64,000 nt of DNA. Origin: CAWFLT01 sp963816795 (GTDB lineage Bacteria > Acidobacteriota > Vicinamibacteria > Vicinamibacterales > SCN-69-37). The notes under the pieces are model-generated. The model did not search any database, was not told the origin of the DNA, and saw nothing but the letters and a program-made list of their open reading frames with translations. The DNA is taken from contig CAWFLT010000013.1 in assembly GCA_963816795.1 (NCBI GenBank), positions 27,719 to 91,718 of the forward strand, in the 5' to 3' direction. Positions 9,604 to 19,745 of this stretch are shown here, piece by piece (within the stretch, counting starts at the first letter, position 1; every line of letters starts with the position of its first letter). Made by a program: the position numbers and the translations under genes.

Positions 9604-12600
9604 ATGGGCTTCGCTGGTTTCCACCCTATCGTTCGTCAGTGGTTCACGACTGAGGTCGGCGAGCCGACGTCTGCGCAGTTGCGCGGCTGGGACGCCATCG
9701 CCGCCGGCCGGCACACGCTCATTGCCGCGCCGACAGGCTCGGGCAAGACGCTGGCGGCATTTCTCACGGCCATCAACGCGCTGCTCGAAGAGCGTCAGCA
9801 CGGGCCGCTGCCGGACGAAGTCCGTATCCTTTATGTATCGCCGCTCAAGGCATTGAGCGCGGATATTCACAAGAATCTCGCGGAGCCACGCGCTGGCGTT
9901 CATCGCCTCGCAGAAGCGGCCGGGCTGCCTGCGCCTGGGATCACCGCGGCCGTGCGGACCGGCGACACGACGTCGTCGGAGCGGGCCGCGATGCTGCGGA
10001 CGCCGCCGCACATTCTGGTGACGACCCCGGAATCGCTGTATCTGCTGCTCACGTCCGAACGCAGCCGTCAGATGTTGCGCACCGTGCGCACCGTGATCGT
10101 GGACGAAATCCACGCCGTCATCGGCACCCGCCGGGGCGCCCACCTCGCACTGAGCCTCGAGCGGCTCGTTGGCGTCGCCGATCGCCCTCTCCAGCGGATC
10201 GGGCTCTCGGCGACGCAGACGCCGATCGAGGAAGTCGCCAGGTTCCTCACCGCCGGCGACGCTGTCGGACTGCGCCATCATCGACGTCGGCCACCGGCGC
10301 ACGATGGACCTGGCCGTCGAGCTGCCGCGCTCCACACTCGACGCCGTGATGTCTCACGAGGTGTGGGAGGAGTACTACGACCGCCTGACCGCGCTCATCA
10401 CGGCGCATCGGACAACGTTGGTTTTCGTGAACACGCGGCGCCTGGCGGAACGGCTGGCGCGGCACCTCAGCGAACGGCTCGGCGACGACGCGGTGACGGC
10501 ACATCACGGGAGCCTGTCGAAGGAGAAGCGGCTCGACGCCGAAACCCGGCTGAAGTCCGGACAGCTGAAGGCGCTCGTCGCGACCGCCTCGCTCGAGCTC
10601 GGCATCGACATCGGCCACGTCGACCTCGTCTGCCAGATCGGATCGCCGCACCGGATCGCCACGCTGCTGCAGCGCGTCGGCCGGTCGGGCCACACGATTG
10701 CCGGCACGCCCAAGGGCCGGGTGCTTTCCGGTATCGCGCGACGATCTCGTGGAGTGCGCGGCGCTTCTGCGCTCGATTCAGTCCGGCGTGCTCGACGCCA
10801 TCGTCTCGCACGACGCGCCGCTCGACGTGCTGGCGCAGCAGATCGTCGCCGAGTCGGCGTGCCGCGACTATCCGGAAGACGATCTCTTCGCGCTGGTGAC
10901 ACGGGCGTGGCCATACCGGGCGCTCGATCGCGCAATCGTTCGACAGCGTGCTCCGAATGACGGCCGACGGCTTTGCGACTCGTCGCGGCCGTCGCGCGGC
11001 CCTGCTCCACCGCGACGAGGTCAACGGCACGGTGCGCGGCCGCCGTGGCGCGCGGCTGCTCGCGCAGACGTCGGGAGGCGCCATCCCGGAGGTCGCCGAC
11101 TATCGCGTCGTCCTCGATCCGGACGACACGTTCATCGGCACGCTCAACGAGGACTTCGCGATCGAGAGCAGCGCCGGCGACGTCTTTCAGCTGGGCAACG
11201 CGTCGTGGCTCGTCCTGCAGGTCGCGGGCGGCGACGTCCGCGTTGCCGATGCGAAGGGCGCGCCGCCGACGCTCCCGTTCTGGCTCGGCGAGGCGCCGGC
11301 CCGCAGCGACGAGCTGTCGCGTGCGGTCAGCGACCTGCGGGCCGAGCTGGATCGCCGGCTCGAGCAGCACCCGTCCGGCGCCGCGGCATGATCGACTGGG
11401 TGATGGCGGAGACCGGCCTCGACCGCGACGCCGCCGGACCAGACCGTGTCGTACCTCGCAGAGGGCCGGCGCGCGCTCGGCGTGATTCCGTCGCAGGACA
11501 CGCTGGTGCTCGAGCGATTCTTCGACGAGGCCGGCGGCATGCAGCTCGTGCTGCATGCGCCGTTCGGCAGCCGCATCAACAAGGCCTGGGGCCTCGCCCT
11601 GCGCAAGCGCTTCTGCCGGCAGTTCAACTTCGAGCTGCAGGCGGCCGCCACCGAAGACGCGCTGATGCTGTCGCTCGGGCCGCAGCACTCGTTCCCGTTG
11701 TCGGACGTGTTCCGCTATCTGCACCCCGAGACGACAAGAGACGTGCTGATTCAGGCGTTTCTCGACGCGCCGGTGTTCAAGACGCGGTGGCGGTGGAACA
11801 CGACGATCTCGCTGGCGGTGCCGCGCGCGCGGGGCGCGCGCAAGGTGGCGGCGCCGATCCAGCGGATGCTGGCGGACGACCTGATGGCGGCGGTCTTCCC
11901 CGATGCGGCCGCGTGTCTGGAGAACATCCCCGGCGATCGACAGATCCCCGATCATCCATTGGTCTCGCAGACCGTCCGCGATTGCCTCGAAGAGGCGATG
12001 GACTTCGAGGGTCTGCGTGCGCGTGCTGAGCCGCATTCACCGGGGCGAGCTGCGGCTCGTGGCCCGCGACACGCCGGAACCGTCGCTCTTCGCGCACGAG
12101 ATCCTCAACGCCAAGCCGTACGCGTTTCTCGACGATGCCCCGCTCGAGGAGCGGCGGAGCCATGCCGTGCAATCGCGGCGGGCCACCGATCCCGTCGTCG
12201 GCCGGAGATCTCGGCGCCCTCGACGCGGACGCCATCGCGCGCGTCCGCGAGGAGGAGCGTCCAGATCCCCGCGACGCCGACGAGCTGCACGACGCGATGC
12301 TGACCGCCGGGTTCCTGACGCTGGGCGAGCTCGACGGCGTACGGCCGGAACTGCTCGAGCGAGCTGATCGCGGCACGGCGCGCGGGCTGCGCCGTTCTCG
12401 GCGGCTCGGCCCCAGCCGTGCGCCGAATCCTCGTCGCGGTCGAGCGGCTGCCGGAACTGCGCGCGATCCATCCAGACCTCGGCGTCCCGTCGTCACTTCA
12501 TCCGCCGGCGTCCCGGCTCGGCGAAATCATGGACGCGCGGCGAGGCGATCGCCGAGATCTTGCGGGGCCGAATCACGCTGACCGGTCCCGTCACGGCCGC

Positions 12601-13889
12601 GGCGCTGGCCGATCCGCTTGGTGTTTCGACGGCCGATGCCGATGCCGCGCTGCTGATGCTGGAGATGGACGGCGTGGTGCTGCGCGGACGCTTTACGCCC
12701 GGCGAGACCGAGCTCGAGTGGTGCGACCGGACGCTCCTCGCCCGCATTCATCGCTACACGTTGAACAGGCTTCGCGCGGAAATCGAGCCGGTCAGCCCGG
12801 CGGATTTCATGCGCTTCCTCTTCCGATGGCAGCACGTCGAGTCGTCGTCCAGGCTGACGGGGCTCGACGGGCTCCGCGAAGTCGTCGCCGCGCTCGACGG
12901 GTACGAGCTCGCGGCCGGCGCGTGGGAGCGCGCGGTGCTGCCGGCGCGTCTCGATCGGTACGATCCGTCGATGCTCGACATGATCTGCCTGTCCGGCGAA
13001 GCCGGATGGGGCCGTCTCTCGCCCGGAGACCCGCCGGGCAGCCCGGTGCCCAGCCTGGTGCCGGCCACGCCGATCGCGCTCTTCCTCCGCGAGCATGCGA
13101 GCGCGTGGCGGTCGCTGCGGGCACCCGGGGACGAGCCGCCGATCAGCGAGGCGGCTGGCAGCGTGTTGTCGGTACTCCGGTCGCGTGGCGCGTCGTTCTT
13201 CGGCGATCTCGCACCCGCCTGCGGCCTCGACGCGGACCAGCTGCAACAGGCCATGGGCACGCTCGTCGCCTGCGGGCTCGTCGACGTCGGACGGATTCTC
13301 CGGATTGCGCGCGCTGGTGTGGGCGGCGCGCGGACGCCCGGCACGGCACGATCGTCGCAGCAGTTTCGCTGGCCGGTGGACGGCCATCCCGCCAGGCGGC
13401 GAGGGCGTGACGCGCGAGGAGGCGGTTGAGCTTCAGGCGTGGTCGCTGCTCCGGCGCTACGGCGTCGTGTTCCGCCGGCTGCTGACCCGCGAGGCGAACG
13501 CCGCCACATGGCGTGAGCTTGCGCGCGTGTACCGGCGGCTCGAGGCGCGCGGGGAGATCCGCAGCGGCCGGTTCGTGACCGGCATGTCGGGCGAGCAGTT
13601 CGCGCTGCCGGATGCCGTTCAGCGGTTACGAGAGATTCGGCGCATCCAGGCCGACGGCGATCTGGTCACCGTCAGCGCCGCCGATCCGTTGAACCTCACC
13701 GGGATTGTCACCGCCGGGGAACGGATCCGCACCGCCGGCCGCAACCGGATCGTTTATCGCGACGGCGTGCCGCTCGCCGTCGTCGAAGGTGGCGTCGTCC
13801 GGGAGCTGACCCCGATCGAGCCGGGCGTCGCCGCGGAGGTCTCACGTGTGCTCAGGACACGACCCCTGCCCGCGGCCGCCGTTCCGTGA
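9604..13889 (+). CDS. lhr: Lhr-type large ATP-dependent helicase (about ten frameshifts)
   Basis: This is a superfamily 2 helicase of the Lhr family, about 1,430 codons, acting on DNA or DNA-RNA hybrids. Conserved pieces occur in order across three frames: Walker A APTGSGKTLAAFL, ILYVSPLKALSADI, DEIHAV, SATQTP, TLVFVNTRRLAERLARHL, HHGSLSKEKR, GIDIGHVDL, LQRVGRSGH. The Lhr core follows (TLNEDFAIESSAGDVFQLGN, LVLERFFDEAGGMQLVLHAP, FGSRINKAWGLALRKRF), then winged-helix and C-terminal regions ending at 13889. Frame switches are needed near 10262, 10725, 10935, 11390, 11437, 12017, 12200, 12365, 12525 and 13286. Between them the reading is open and family-like, with no nonsense codons, so I favour sequence error over decay. 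ATG 9604 gives the usual start shortly before FHPIVRQWF. Confidence 0.85.
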
Positions 13890-13900
13890 TTTCCGCACGA

Positions 13901-13906
13901 TATGAT
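13901..13906 (+). promoter_or_regulatory. Putative -10 box TATGAT for the osmC gene
   Basis: CGATATGATGAAG lies 27 bases before the ATG at 13934. It repeats the 13-base sequence found upstream of the helicase. The box lies just after the helicase stop codon, so osmC probably has its own promoter. Confidence 0.4.
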
Positions 13907-13933
13907 GAAGGTCCTCTCGAGGCACATCGAACA

Positions 13934-14443
13934 ATGAACGTAGAACAGTTACGAATGATGCAGGCGCCGCTGAAGAGCCTGTACAAGACCGATCCCGATG
14001 CCGCGATGATCACATTGCGGGCAGTAGGTCACACGAACGAGGGAATTTCCTGCAAGGTCGAGACGGGCCGCGCAACCGTCGAAGCGGGCCTGCACCCCAA
14101 GACCGGCGGCGATGGATTGCTTCTCTGCTCCGGCGACATGCTCCTCGAAGCGCTGGTCGCGTGCGCCGGCGTCACGCTGCGCGCCGTCGCCACCGCGATC
14201 GGCGTCGACCTGCGCAACGCGACCGTGACCGCCGAGGGCGACCTGGACTTTCGTGGGACCCTGGGCGTGGCCAAGGAGACGCCGGTCGGCTTTCAGCGCA
14301 TCCGGCTGAACTTCGCGCTCGACACCGACGCAACGGACGAACAATTGACCAGCCTAATCCGCCTGACCGAACGCTACTGCGTCGTCTATCAGACGCTGCG
14401 GACTTCGCCGGAGATCAACGTGTCACGGACAGCGACGGCTTAA
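13934..14443 (+). CDS. OsmC family protein
   Basis: The 169-residue product is a member of the OsmC/Ohr superfamily of thiol peroxidases. The two redox cysteines are visible: the first in LLEALVACAGVTL and the second in ERYCVVYQTL near the C-terminus, as in OsmC-type proteins. In family members these reduce organic hydroperoxides in the cytoplasm. Start 13934 (MNVEQLRMMQ) is chosen over the in-frame ATG at 13886 because the earlier one overlaps the helicase stop region and the putative -10 box. A ribbon-helix-helix gene follows after 3 bases and is probably co-transcribed. Confidence 0.8.
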   Translation: MNVEQLRMMQAPLKSLYKTDPDAAMITLRAVGHTNEGISCKVETGRATVEAGLHPKTGGDGLLLCSGDMLLEALVACAGVTLRAVATAIGVDLRNATVTAEGDLDFRGTLGVAKETPVGFQRIRLNFALDTDATDEQLTSLIRLTERYCVVYQTLRTSPEINVSRTATA

Positions 14444-14446
14444 ACC

Positions 14447-14647
14447 ATGCCGACGATCACGGTGAAGCTCGACAAAGTGCGCGCGGCCCGGCTGTCGCGT
14501 TGGGCCCGCCAGGCGAAAGTTGCGAAGGCCGACATCATTCGGGCGCTGATCGACCGCGCGGGCCCGATCGAGACCTCCGACGACCTCCTCCAGTGGGTGG
14601 AGGCGTCGTCAGGCAAGGGGCTCGGTCTTGCGCGCCGGAAGTCGTGA
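14447..14647 (+). CDS. Ribbon-helix-helix (CopG-like) DNA-binding protein
   Basis: The 66-residue product starts with a beta-strand (PTITVKLD), followed by two helices with the arrangement LSRWARQAKVAKADIIRAL, the classic RHH fold seen in CopG/MetJ-type regulators and antitoxins. It starts 3 bases after the osmC stop, so it is probably translated from the same mRNA. No toxin gene is adjacent, so a local regulator is as likely as an orphan antitoxin. Confidence 0.6.
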   Translation: MPTITVKLDKVRAARLSRWARQAKVAKADIIRALIDRAGPIETSDDLLQWVEASSGKGLGLARRKS

Positions 14648-14660
14648 CTGTGAGTCCAAG

Positions 14661-14795
14661 ACTGCAGCGGGACCCGCTTCATGTGCTTCGCAGTCGGACC
14701 CGCCGTGGCGCGACCAGAGGCCTTGACCTGTGGTTGACGCGGCCAGCAAACCCCGAAGTTCGCTCTTCTTCACGACCTTCACGTTGAGCTTTTTG
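14661..14795 (-). repeat. MITE-like repeat, copy A (right end missing)
   Basis: Read on the minus strand, it begins AAAAAGCTCAACGTGAAG, continues through GTTTGCTGGCCGCGTCAA and GTCGCGCCACGGCGGGTC, and ends in GCACATGAAGCGGGTCCCG. These blocks match the copies at 24168, 42202, 45937 and 50753. The distal inverted end present in the full copies is absent. It lies between the convergent RHH and PQQ-protein genes. Confidence 0.8.
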
Positions 14796-14817
14796 GAGTG
14801 GTCTGAGGCGATCACAA

Positions 14818-16182
14818 CTACCGCCCCACCGCCACGATCTGTTTCGCGGTCCGAATGAACAGCACACCCTCCGAGATCGCCGGCGTCGCCATGATGATCT
14901 CGCCGGTCGGGTTGGTGGCCAGCAGCTTGAACGTCTTGCCGGCCTCGACGACGAAGGTGTCGCCCTCTTCTGACGAGAAATAGATCTTGCCGTCAGCGGC
15001 CACCGGCGAGGCGGTGAAGGCCGTCGTCCCGCTCCCGAGCCGATCCTGGTAAATCCGTTCGCCGGTCTTCGCATCGAGCGCCTGGAAGGCGCCGTTGCTC
15101 TTCACCACGTACAGGATGCCGCGATACAGGATCGGGGTGATGAGATAGCCACCGTCGCGCGGATAGCTCCAGGCGATGTGCGCGTTCGAGGTCTCGCCGG
15201 TTTTGAGCGAGATGTCCCCGGTCGCCGTCGTTCTGATCGCGTAGATCGGCGCCATCGGGCCGTGCGCGTTGGTGATGTAGATCAGGCCATCGCCGACGAT
15301 CGGCGTCGGCACGGGGATGTCGCCGCCGCCGGCCAGCTTCCAGATTTCCTTGCCGGTCGCGAAGTCGTAGGCGCCGATGTGTTTCCAGCCGTTGACGATG
15401 ACCTGCGGCCGGCCGTTGACCTGCACGATCGTCGGCGTGCCCCACGTCGGCACGTCGGCGCGCGGAGTGCGCCACTTCTCGTTGCCGGTTTTCAGATCGA
15501 ACGCGCCCAGGAACGCGCCCTGCTGGACATCGGCCTGAAGAATGACCGTGCCCTCGTGGATGATCGGCGAACTGCCGAATGCCCACTGCGCCGTCTTGTC
15601 CATGAACCAGCCGGAATCGAGGACGCCCAGATCCTTTTTCCAGAGCTGTGTCCCCTTCATGTCGAACGCAAACAGCCCTTCGGAACCCAGCATCGCGACG
15701 ATGTAGCTGCCGTCGGTGGCGAGCGTGGACGACGCGTGGGTCGACTTCGTGTGGCGTTTGATCTTCGGCACGCCGTTGTTGAGCGTGCGTTCGAACGCGA
15801 CGCGGCCGTTCTGTTTGTTCAGACAGACCAGCTTCCACGTGTGCGGCGTGTCGTCGTTGACGGAGGCGACGTCGCCGTACAGCCCGGGCTTGAGCCCGGC
15901 GTCGGCGCGGCCGCTGATCGCGGTCGTCACGCAGAGGCTGTCGCCCCAGATAATCGGGCTCGAGTGACCGAGGCCCGCGATCGGCGCCTGCCACTTGATG
16001 CCTGTCTTGCCCGGCAGGCTCCACGTGGTCGGAACCGGACGACCCTCGGACACGCCGGTCGCCTGGATGCCGCGGTAGGTCGGCCAGTCAACGCCCGGAC
16101 GGGCGGGGTCCGCTGCCAAGAGTGAGAACTGCACCGCGGCCGCCACCAGCAGCGCGGCGCCAATCGATTTCGAGAAGCGCAT
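14818..16182 (-). CDS. Exported PQQ-type beta-propeller protein
   Basis: The 454-residue product has a signal peptide (MRFSKSIGAALLVAAAVQFS) and then repeated PQQ/BamB-like blades. Examples are GHSSPIIWGDSLCVTTA, ASSTLATDGSYIVAMLG, GTPTIVQVNGRPQVIV and ASPVAADGKIYFSSEEGD, ending at IRTAKQIVAVGR. Such proteins fold as an eight-bladed propeller in the periplasm. There are no Cys-Cys pair and no catalytic residues of quinoprotein dehydrogenases that I can see, so it is more likely a structural or binding protein than an alcohol dehydrogenase. The gene is intact and monocistronic. Confidence 0.75.
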   Translation of the reverse strand: MRFSKSIGAALLVAAAVQFSLLAADPARPGVDWPTYRGIQATGVSEGRPVPTTWSLPGKTGIKWQAPIAGLGHSSPIIWGDSLCVTTAISGRADAGLKPGLYGDVASVNDDTPHTWKLVCLNKQNGRVAFERTLNNGVPKIKRHTKSTHASSTLATDGSYIVAMLGSEGLFAFDMKGTQLWKKDLGVLDSGWFMDKTAQWAFGSSPIIHEGTVILQADVQQGAFLGAFDLKTGNEKWRTPRADVPTWGTPTIVQVNGRPQVIVNGWKHIGAYDFATGKEIWKLAGGGDIPVPTPIVGDGLIYITNAHGPMAPIYAIRTTATGDISLKTGETSNAHIAWSYPRDGGYLITPILYRGILYVVKSNGAFQALDAKTGERIYQDRLGSGTTAFTASPVAADGKIYFSSEEGDTFVVEAGKTFKLLATNPTGEIIMATPAISEGVLFIRTAKQIVAVGR

Positions 16183-16255
16183 CCCGAGAGTTTACGGCAG
16201 ACCGGCGAGCAACGTGCCGTTCAGCCGGATGACGACGAGGCCGCGATCGAAGCGG

Positions 16256-16919
16256 TCATGGCGGCGACCAGATCGCGGCCTGAACGGCCTCGATCGCCTG
16301 TTTCGTCGCGTCGCCGACGGCATCGCCTTTCGCAATCGCCTGGATTCTTGCCCGGCGCAGCTTCAGCTGCTTTCGATCGAAGTTCGTCTTCAGCAGTCCG
16401 GAGTGCTGGCCGATGGCGATGAGGACCGACGTGCGCGGATCGACAGGGCCCTCGTCGCCAAAAATCGCCGCTTCGATCCGCGCGAGGATCGCCCGCTCGC
16501 AGTCGGCGTCGAGCTGCGGGTAGATCGCGTCGCTTGAAGAGAAACAGCACGCGACCCTCGTCCTCCCGCAGCACGCCCTTCGCGACCAGACTCGACGCGA
16601 CGCGATGGTGCAGCCGTCGCAGGTTGCTGAACTTCTCGACCCACGACGACAACCGGCCACGGCGCTTCGCGCTCGTGACTTTGTCGAGGCACTCATCGAG
16701 GACCTCGTTGCCGGTGTGGGCATCTCGACCCGGCACCACCACCATCTTCCGGCCGGCGCCCTCGGTCGCGAGGTGGCCGGAGAGCAGCAGTTCGGCGAGA
16801 ATTGCGCCGCCTGCCGCCTGCGCGTACATCACGCCTCCGGCGACGGTTCCGCGATCGTTCTTCAGAGCGAGGAGCGCGACCTCCTCGTGGAGCGGGAGCG
16901 CGAGCGCTTTGCGAGGCAT
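16256..16919 (-). CDS. GPP34 (GOLPH3-like) family protein, one frameshift
   Basis: The N-terminal part MPRKALALPLHEEVALLAL, followed by AAGGAILAELLLSG, matches the bacterial GPP34 family, related to eukaryotic GOLPH3/Vps74 phosphoinositide-binding proteins. The frame switches near 16530, from GRVLFLFKRR to DAIYPQLDADCERAI. The protein then ends QAIEAVQAAIWSPP at 16256. The reconstructed length of about 220 residues fits the family. The literal frame runs to 16221 as an Arg-rich shadow. Function in bacteria is not established; lipid or membrane association is inferred from the family. Confidence 0.75.
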
Positions 16920-16946
16920 AGACCGATCTTAACCGCACAGGCAGAG

Positions 16947-17158
16947 GCAATGGGGCAATGGGGCAATGTGTGAATGGGGCACTCGGTGATGAACGCAATG
17001 AGGCAATGAGCCAATGAGTGAATGGGGCAATGACTTCTTCATAGCCTTGCCTCCTGCCTCACTGCCCCACTGCCCCATTGCCTCATTGCCCCATTGCCCC
17101 ATTGCCCCATTGCCCCATTGCCTCATTGCCCCATTGCCCCATTGCCCCATTGCCCCAT
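16947..17158. repeat. Inverted array of an 8-bp repeat (CAATGGGG / CCCCATTG)
   Basis: The left arm (16947-17033) has degenerate copies of CAATGGGG. After a centre of about 20 bases, the right arm (17055-17158) contains 13 consecutive octamers of the form TGCCCCAT. Variants TGCCTCAT occur at units 4 and 9, hinting at a five-unit higher-order copy. The arms can pair over much of their length. The array fills the space between the divergent GPP34 and ADOP permease genes, so it also sits upstream of both. Confidence 0.9.
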
Positions 17159-17220
17159 TGCTGTTAACTAGTGTCCCCGTCGCGCGTATGTGAAGGCAGG
17201 CGTAACACCCAGGAGTGCCG

Positions 17221-19658
17221 ATGGAATCGTGGTTGCAAGACGTCCGCTACAGCCTGCGCAAGCTGGCGAATTCTCCGGGCTTTGTCTCGGTGGCGGTGCT
17301 CTCGCTCGCGCTCGGCATTGGCGTCAACACGGCGATCTTCAGCGCATTGGATGCGCTGCTGCTCCGGCCGATGGCTGTGCGAGATCTCGATCGGGCCGTG
17401 TACGTCTATCACGCCGATCCGGTCAATCCAGACCGAGGGACCTCCTTTGCCGCCTATCAGCATTATCGCGATCGAACGGACACGTTCTCCGCGGTGATGG
17501 CACTCGCCGGCTCCCGGCCCCTGTCGCTGATCGACGGAGATCGGCGGCATCAAGTCTACGGAGAACTGGTCACCGCCGACTTTTTCTCGATCGCCGATAT
17601 CAAGCTGCGTCTCGGCCGCCCGTTCGATCGCGAGATCGATCGCGGCGTCAGTCCGTCGTTCGTGACCGTGCTCAGCCACGCGCTGTGGCAGCGGCAGTTC
17701 GCGTCGGATCCGTCGATCGTCGGGAAAACGGTGAATCTGAATGGCCGGCCTTTCATCGTTCACGGCGTCTCTGAGGCGGGGTTCAGCGGCCTCGATGCGG
17801 AAGTCTCAGCGGATCTCTGGATTCCGATGACGGCCTGGGCACACCTGGTCGGCGAGCCCAACCGGCTCACGAGCGAGGAACATTGGCTCACGACGGTCGC
17901 AGAGCTCAGAGACGGTGTCACGCTCGAACAGGCACAGGCGGCGATGGCCGTCGCGGGGCAGTCGCTCCAGCCGCCGGCCGGTCAACAGACGAAGGTCAGG
18001 TCGGTCCGGCAGCGCTTGTCGGGATCAACTGACAGCACTCGCGATTGGGGCCGCCGCGTTCGCCGTCGGTCTGCTCGTCCTCATACTGGCCTGCACGAAT
18101 GTGGCAAGCCTGCTGACGGCTCGAGCCGCGGCACGTCAGTACGAAATGTCTGTCCGCATGGCGCTCGGCGGCAGTCGCAGCCGGCTCCTCCGCCTGTGGC
18201 TGACCGAAAGTCTGCTGCTCGCCGTCTCGGCCGGTATCGTCGGCCTCTTCGTCGCCTCATGGATGCTCTACCTTGTCGTCGCATTCCAGCCCCCGACGCT
18301 GATCGGTCAGGCGGAGGCCCCGACGCTCCCGCTCAACATCGGGCCGGATCTGCGCGTCTTCGTTTTCACGCTGGGCCTCTCAGCGCTGACCGCCGTGATC
18401 GTCGGCCTGATTTCCGGTTTCCAGGGTTCCAATCCAGGCGTGATCCGCGCCATGAAAGGCGGCCGGACGACGGATCGGCGCTTTGCGCCGGGCTTCAACG
18501 TCCGGAGCACGGTCATTGCGTTGCAGATGGCGTTGTCGATGATCCTTCTCGTCCCGTGCGGGCTGATGGTCAGGAGCTGGTTGAATGCCTCGGCAGTCGC
18601 TCCGGGCTTTTCGACCGAGAACGTCCTGCTGCTCCCGATCTCCACCGATCAGGCCGGCGTGCGCGTCCGAAAGCCGGACGGCTTCGAACAGCAACTCATC
18701 GAGCGCGTCGCGATCCTGCCGGGTGTCGAGGCCGCGACCGTGATGGATCCAGTGCCGCTCTGGTTCGGTGGAAGCTTCGCGCACTTTTCGATCGAGAGCG
18801 GCCAGGCGTCACGCGCCTCCGAGCGAATCGGCTTCACCCTCGTCGGCCCGATGTATTTCGAGACCCTGCGCGTCCCGTTGTTGCGCGGGCGTAGCTTCAC
18901 CGCGTCGGACAACGCTTCGGCGAGCCTCGTCGCGATCGTCAACGAGACGATGGCGCGTCGTTTCTGGCCCGACGGGAATGCGCTGGGCCAGCACATTCGC
19001 AATCGCGATCACGCCATCGAGATCGTCGGCATCGCGAGGGATGCGAAGTACCAGAGCCTCGCCGAATCCGCACGACCGTGGCTGTACAGGCCGCTGGCAC
19101 AAACGCCGACAGACAATCCCACGCTCTCACTGGCGGTACGCACGACAGGCGATCCGATGCCGCTCAGGTCCGCGATCGAGCGCGAAGTGAAGGCGCTGGT
19201 CCCAACCTGGCCGGCATTTCAGTTCCGCACCCTCGACGAGGGCCTGCGGTTACAGCAGCTCCTGCCGCGTCTTGGCGCGACGCTGCTCGGGGTGCTCGGC
19301 GGGTTCGGACTGATCCTGGCGGCGGTCGGCGTGTACGGAGTGATGACGTATGTCGTCAGGCAACGGGCCAACGAGATCGGGATCCGCCTGGCACTTGGCT
19401 CGCCGACGTTCAACTTGATGGCGCTGGTGATGAAACAGAGTCTGGGCGGTCTGCCTGGTCGGCGCCGCCATCGGCATTGGCGTGGCGCTCATTTCGACCC
19501 GCCTGCTCTCGAGCCTGCTCTACGGCGTGAGCGCTGCCGATCCTTTGACCTATGCAGCGGTGCCGCTTTTGCTCCTCGCGGTCGCGTTGCTGGCCTGCTA
19601 CATCCCCGCCCGGCATGTCACCAGGATGAATGCCCTGGAAGCTCTTCGTCAGGACTAG
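17221..19658 (+). CDS. MacB/FtsX-type ABC permease (ADOP family), two frameshifts
   Basis: The product is about 810 residues. The N-terminus (ESWLQDVRYSLRKLANSPGF, then LSLALGIGVNTAIF) is the first MacB_PCD/FtsX half, with a large periplasmic domain and then three helices (LLVLILACTNVASLLTARAA). A second MacB_PCD/FtsX half ends with LGGFGLILAAVGVYGVMTYV and PARHVTRMNALEALRQD. This duplicated layout is that of the acidobacterial orphan permeases (ADOP). Frame switches are needed near 18030 and 19445. ATG 17221 has AGGAG five bases upstream. No ATPase gene is adjacent, consistent with the orphan label; the partner ATPase and substrate are unknown. Confidence 0.85.
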
Positions 19659-19678
19659 GGCATTTTCCAAACGCGTCG

Positions 19679-19732
19679 CGCGGATTGGGCTGCAATCCGC
19701 GTGCAGTTTGGCGGGCCCCAACCCGGCCCGCC
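19679..19732. terminator. Two perfect hairpins between convergent genes
   Basis: CGCGGATTG (19679-19687) pairs with CAATCCGCG (19693-19701), and GGCGGGCC (19710-19717) pairs with GGCCCGCC (19725-19732). They lie between the stop codons of the ADOP permease (+) and the TolB-type kinase (-). A bidirectional terminator is likely, though neither has a U-tract. The second resembles palindromes found elsewhere in the window. Confidence 0.5.
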
Positions 19733-19745
19733 CTACGTACTGCGC

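Noticed and set aside
9604..13889. Helicase as a true pseudogene
   Set aside because: Segments between frame switches are conserved and free of stops, and gltX has the same pattern; sequencing indels explain both more simply.
14818..16182. Quinoprotein alcohol dehydrogenase
   Set aside because: Propeller blades are present, but the PQQ-binding vicinal cysteines and catalytic Asp context are not visible.
16929..17150. Gene encoding a MGQWGNGAM-type repetitive protein
   Set aside because: The frame is produced by the octamer array itself; there is no ribosome binding site and no conserved domain.
17055..17158. CRISPR array
   Set aside because: The repeats are 8 bp and directly adjacent with no unique spacers, and there are no cas genes; it is a tandem repeat.
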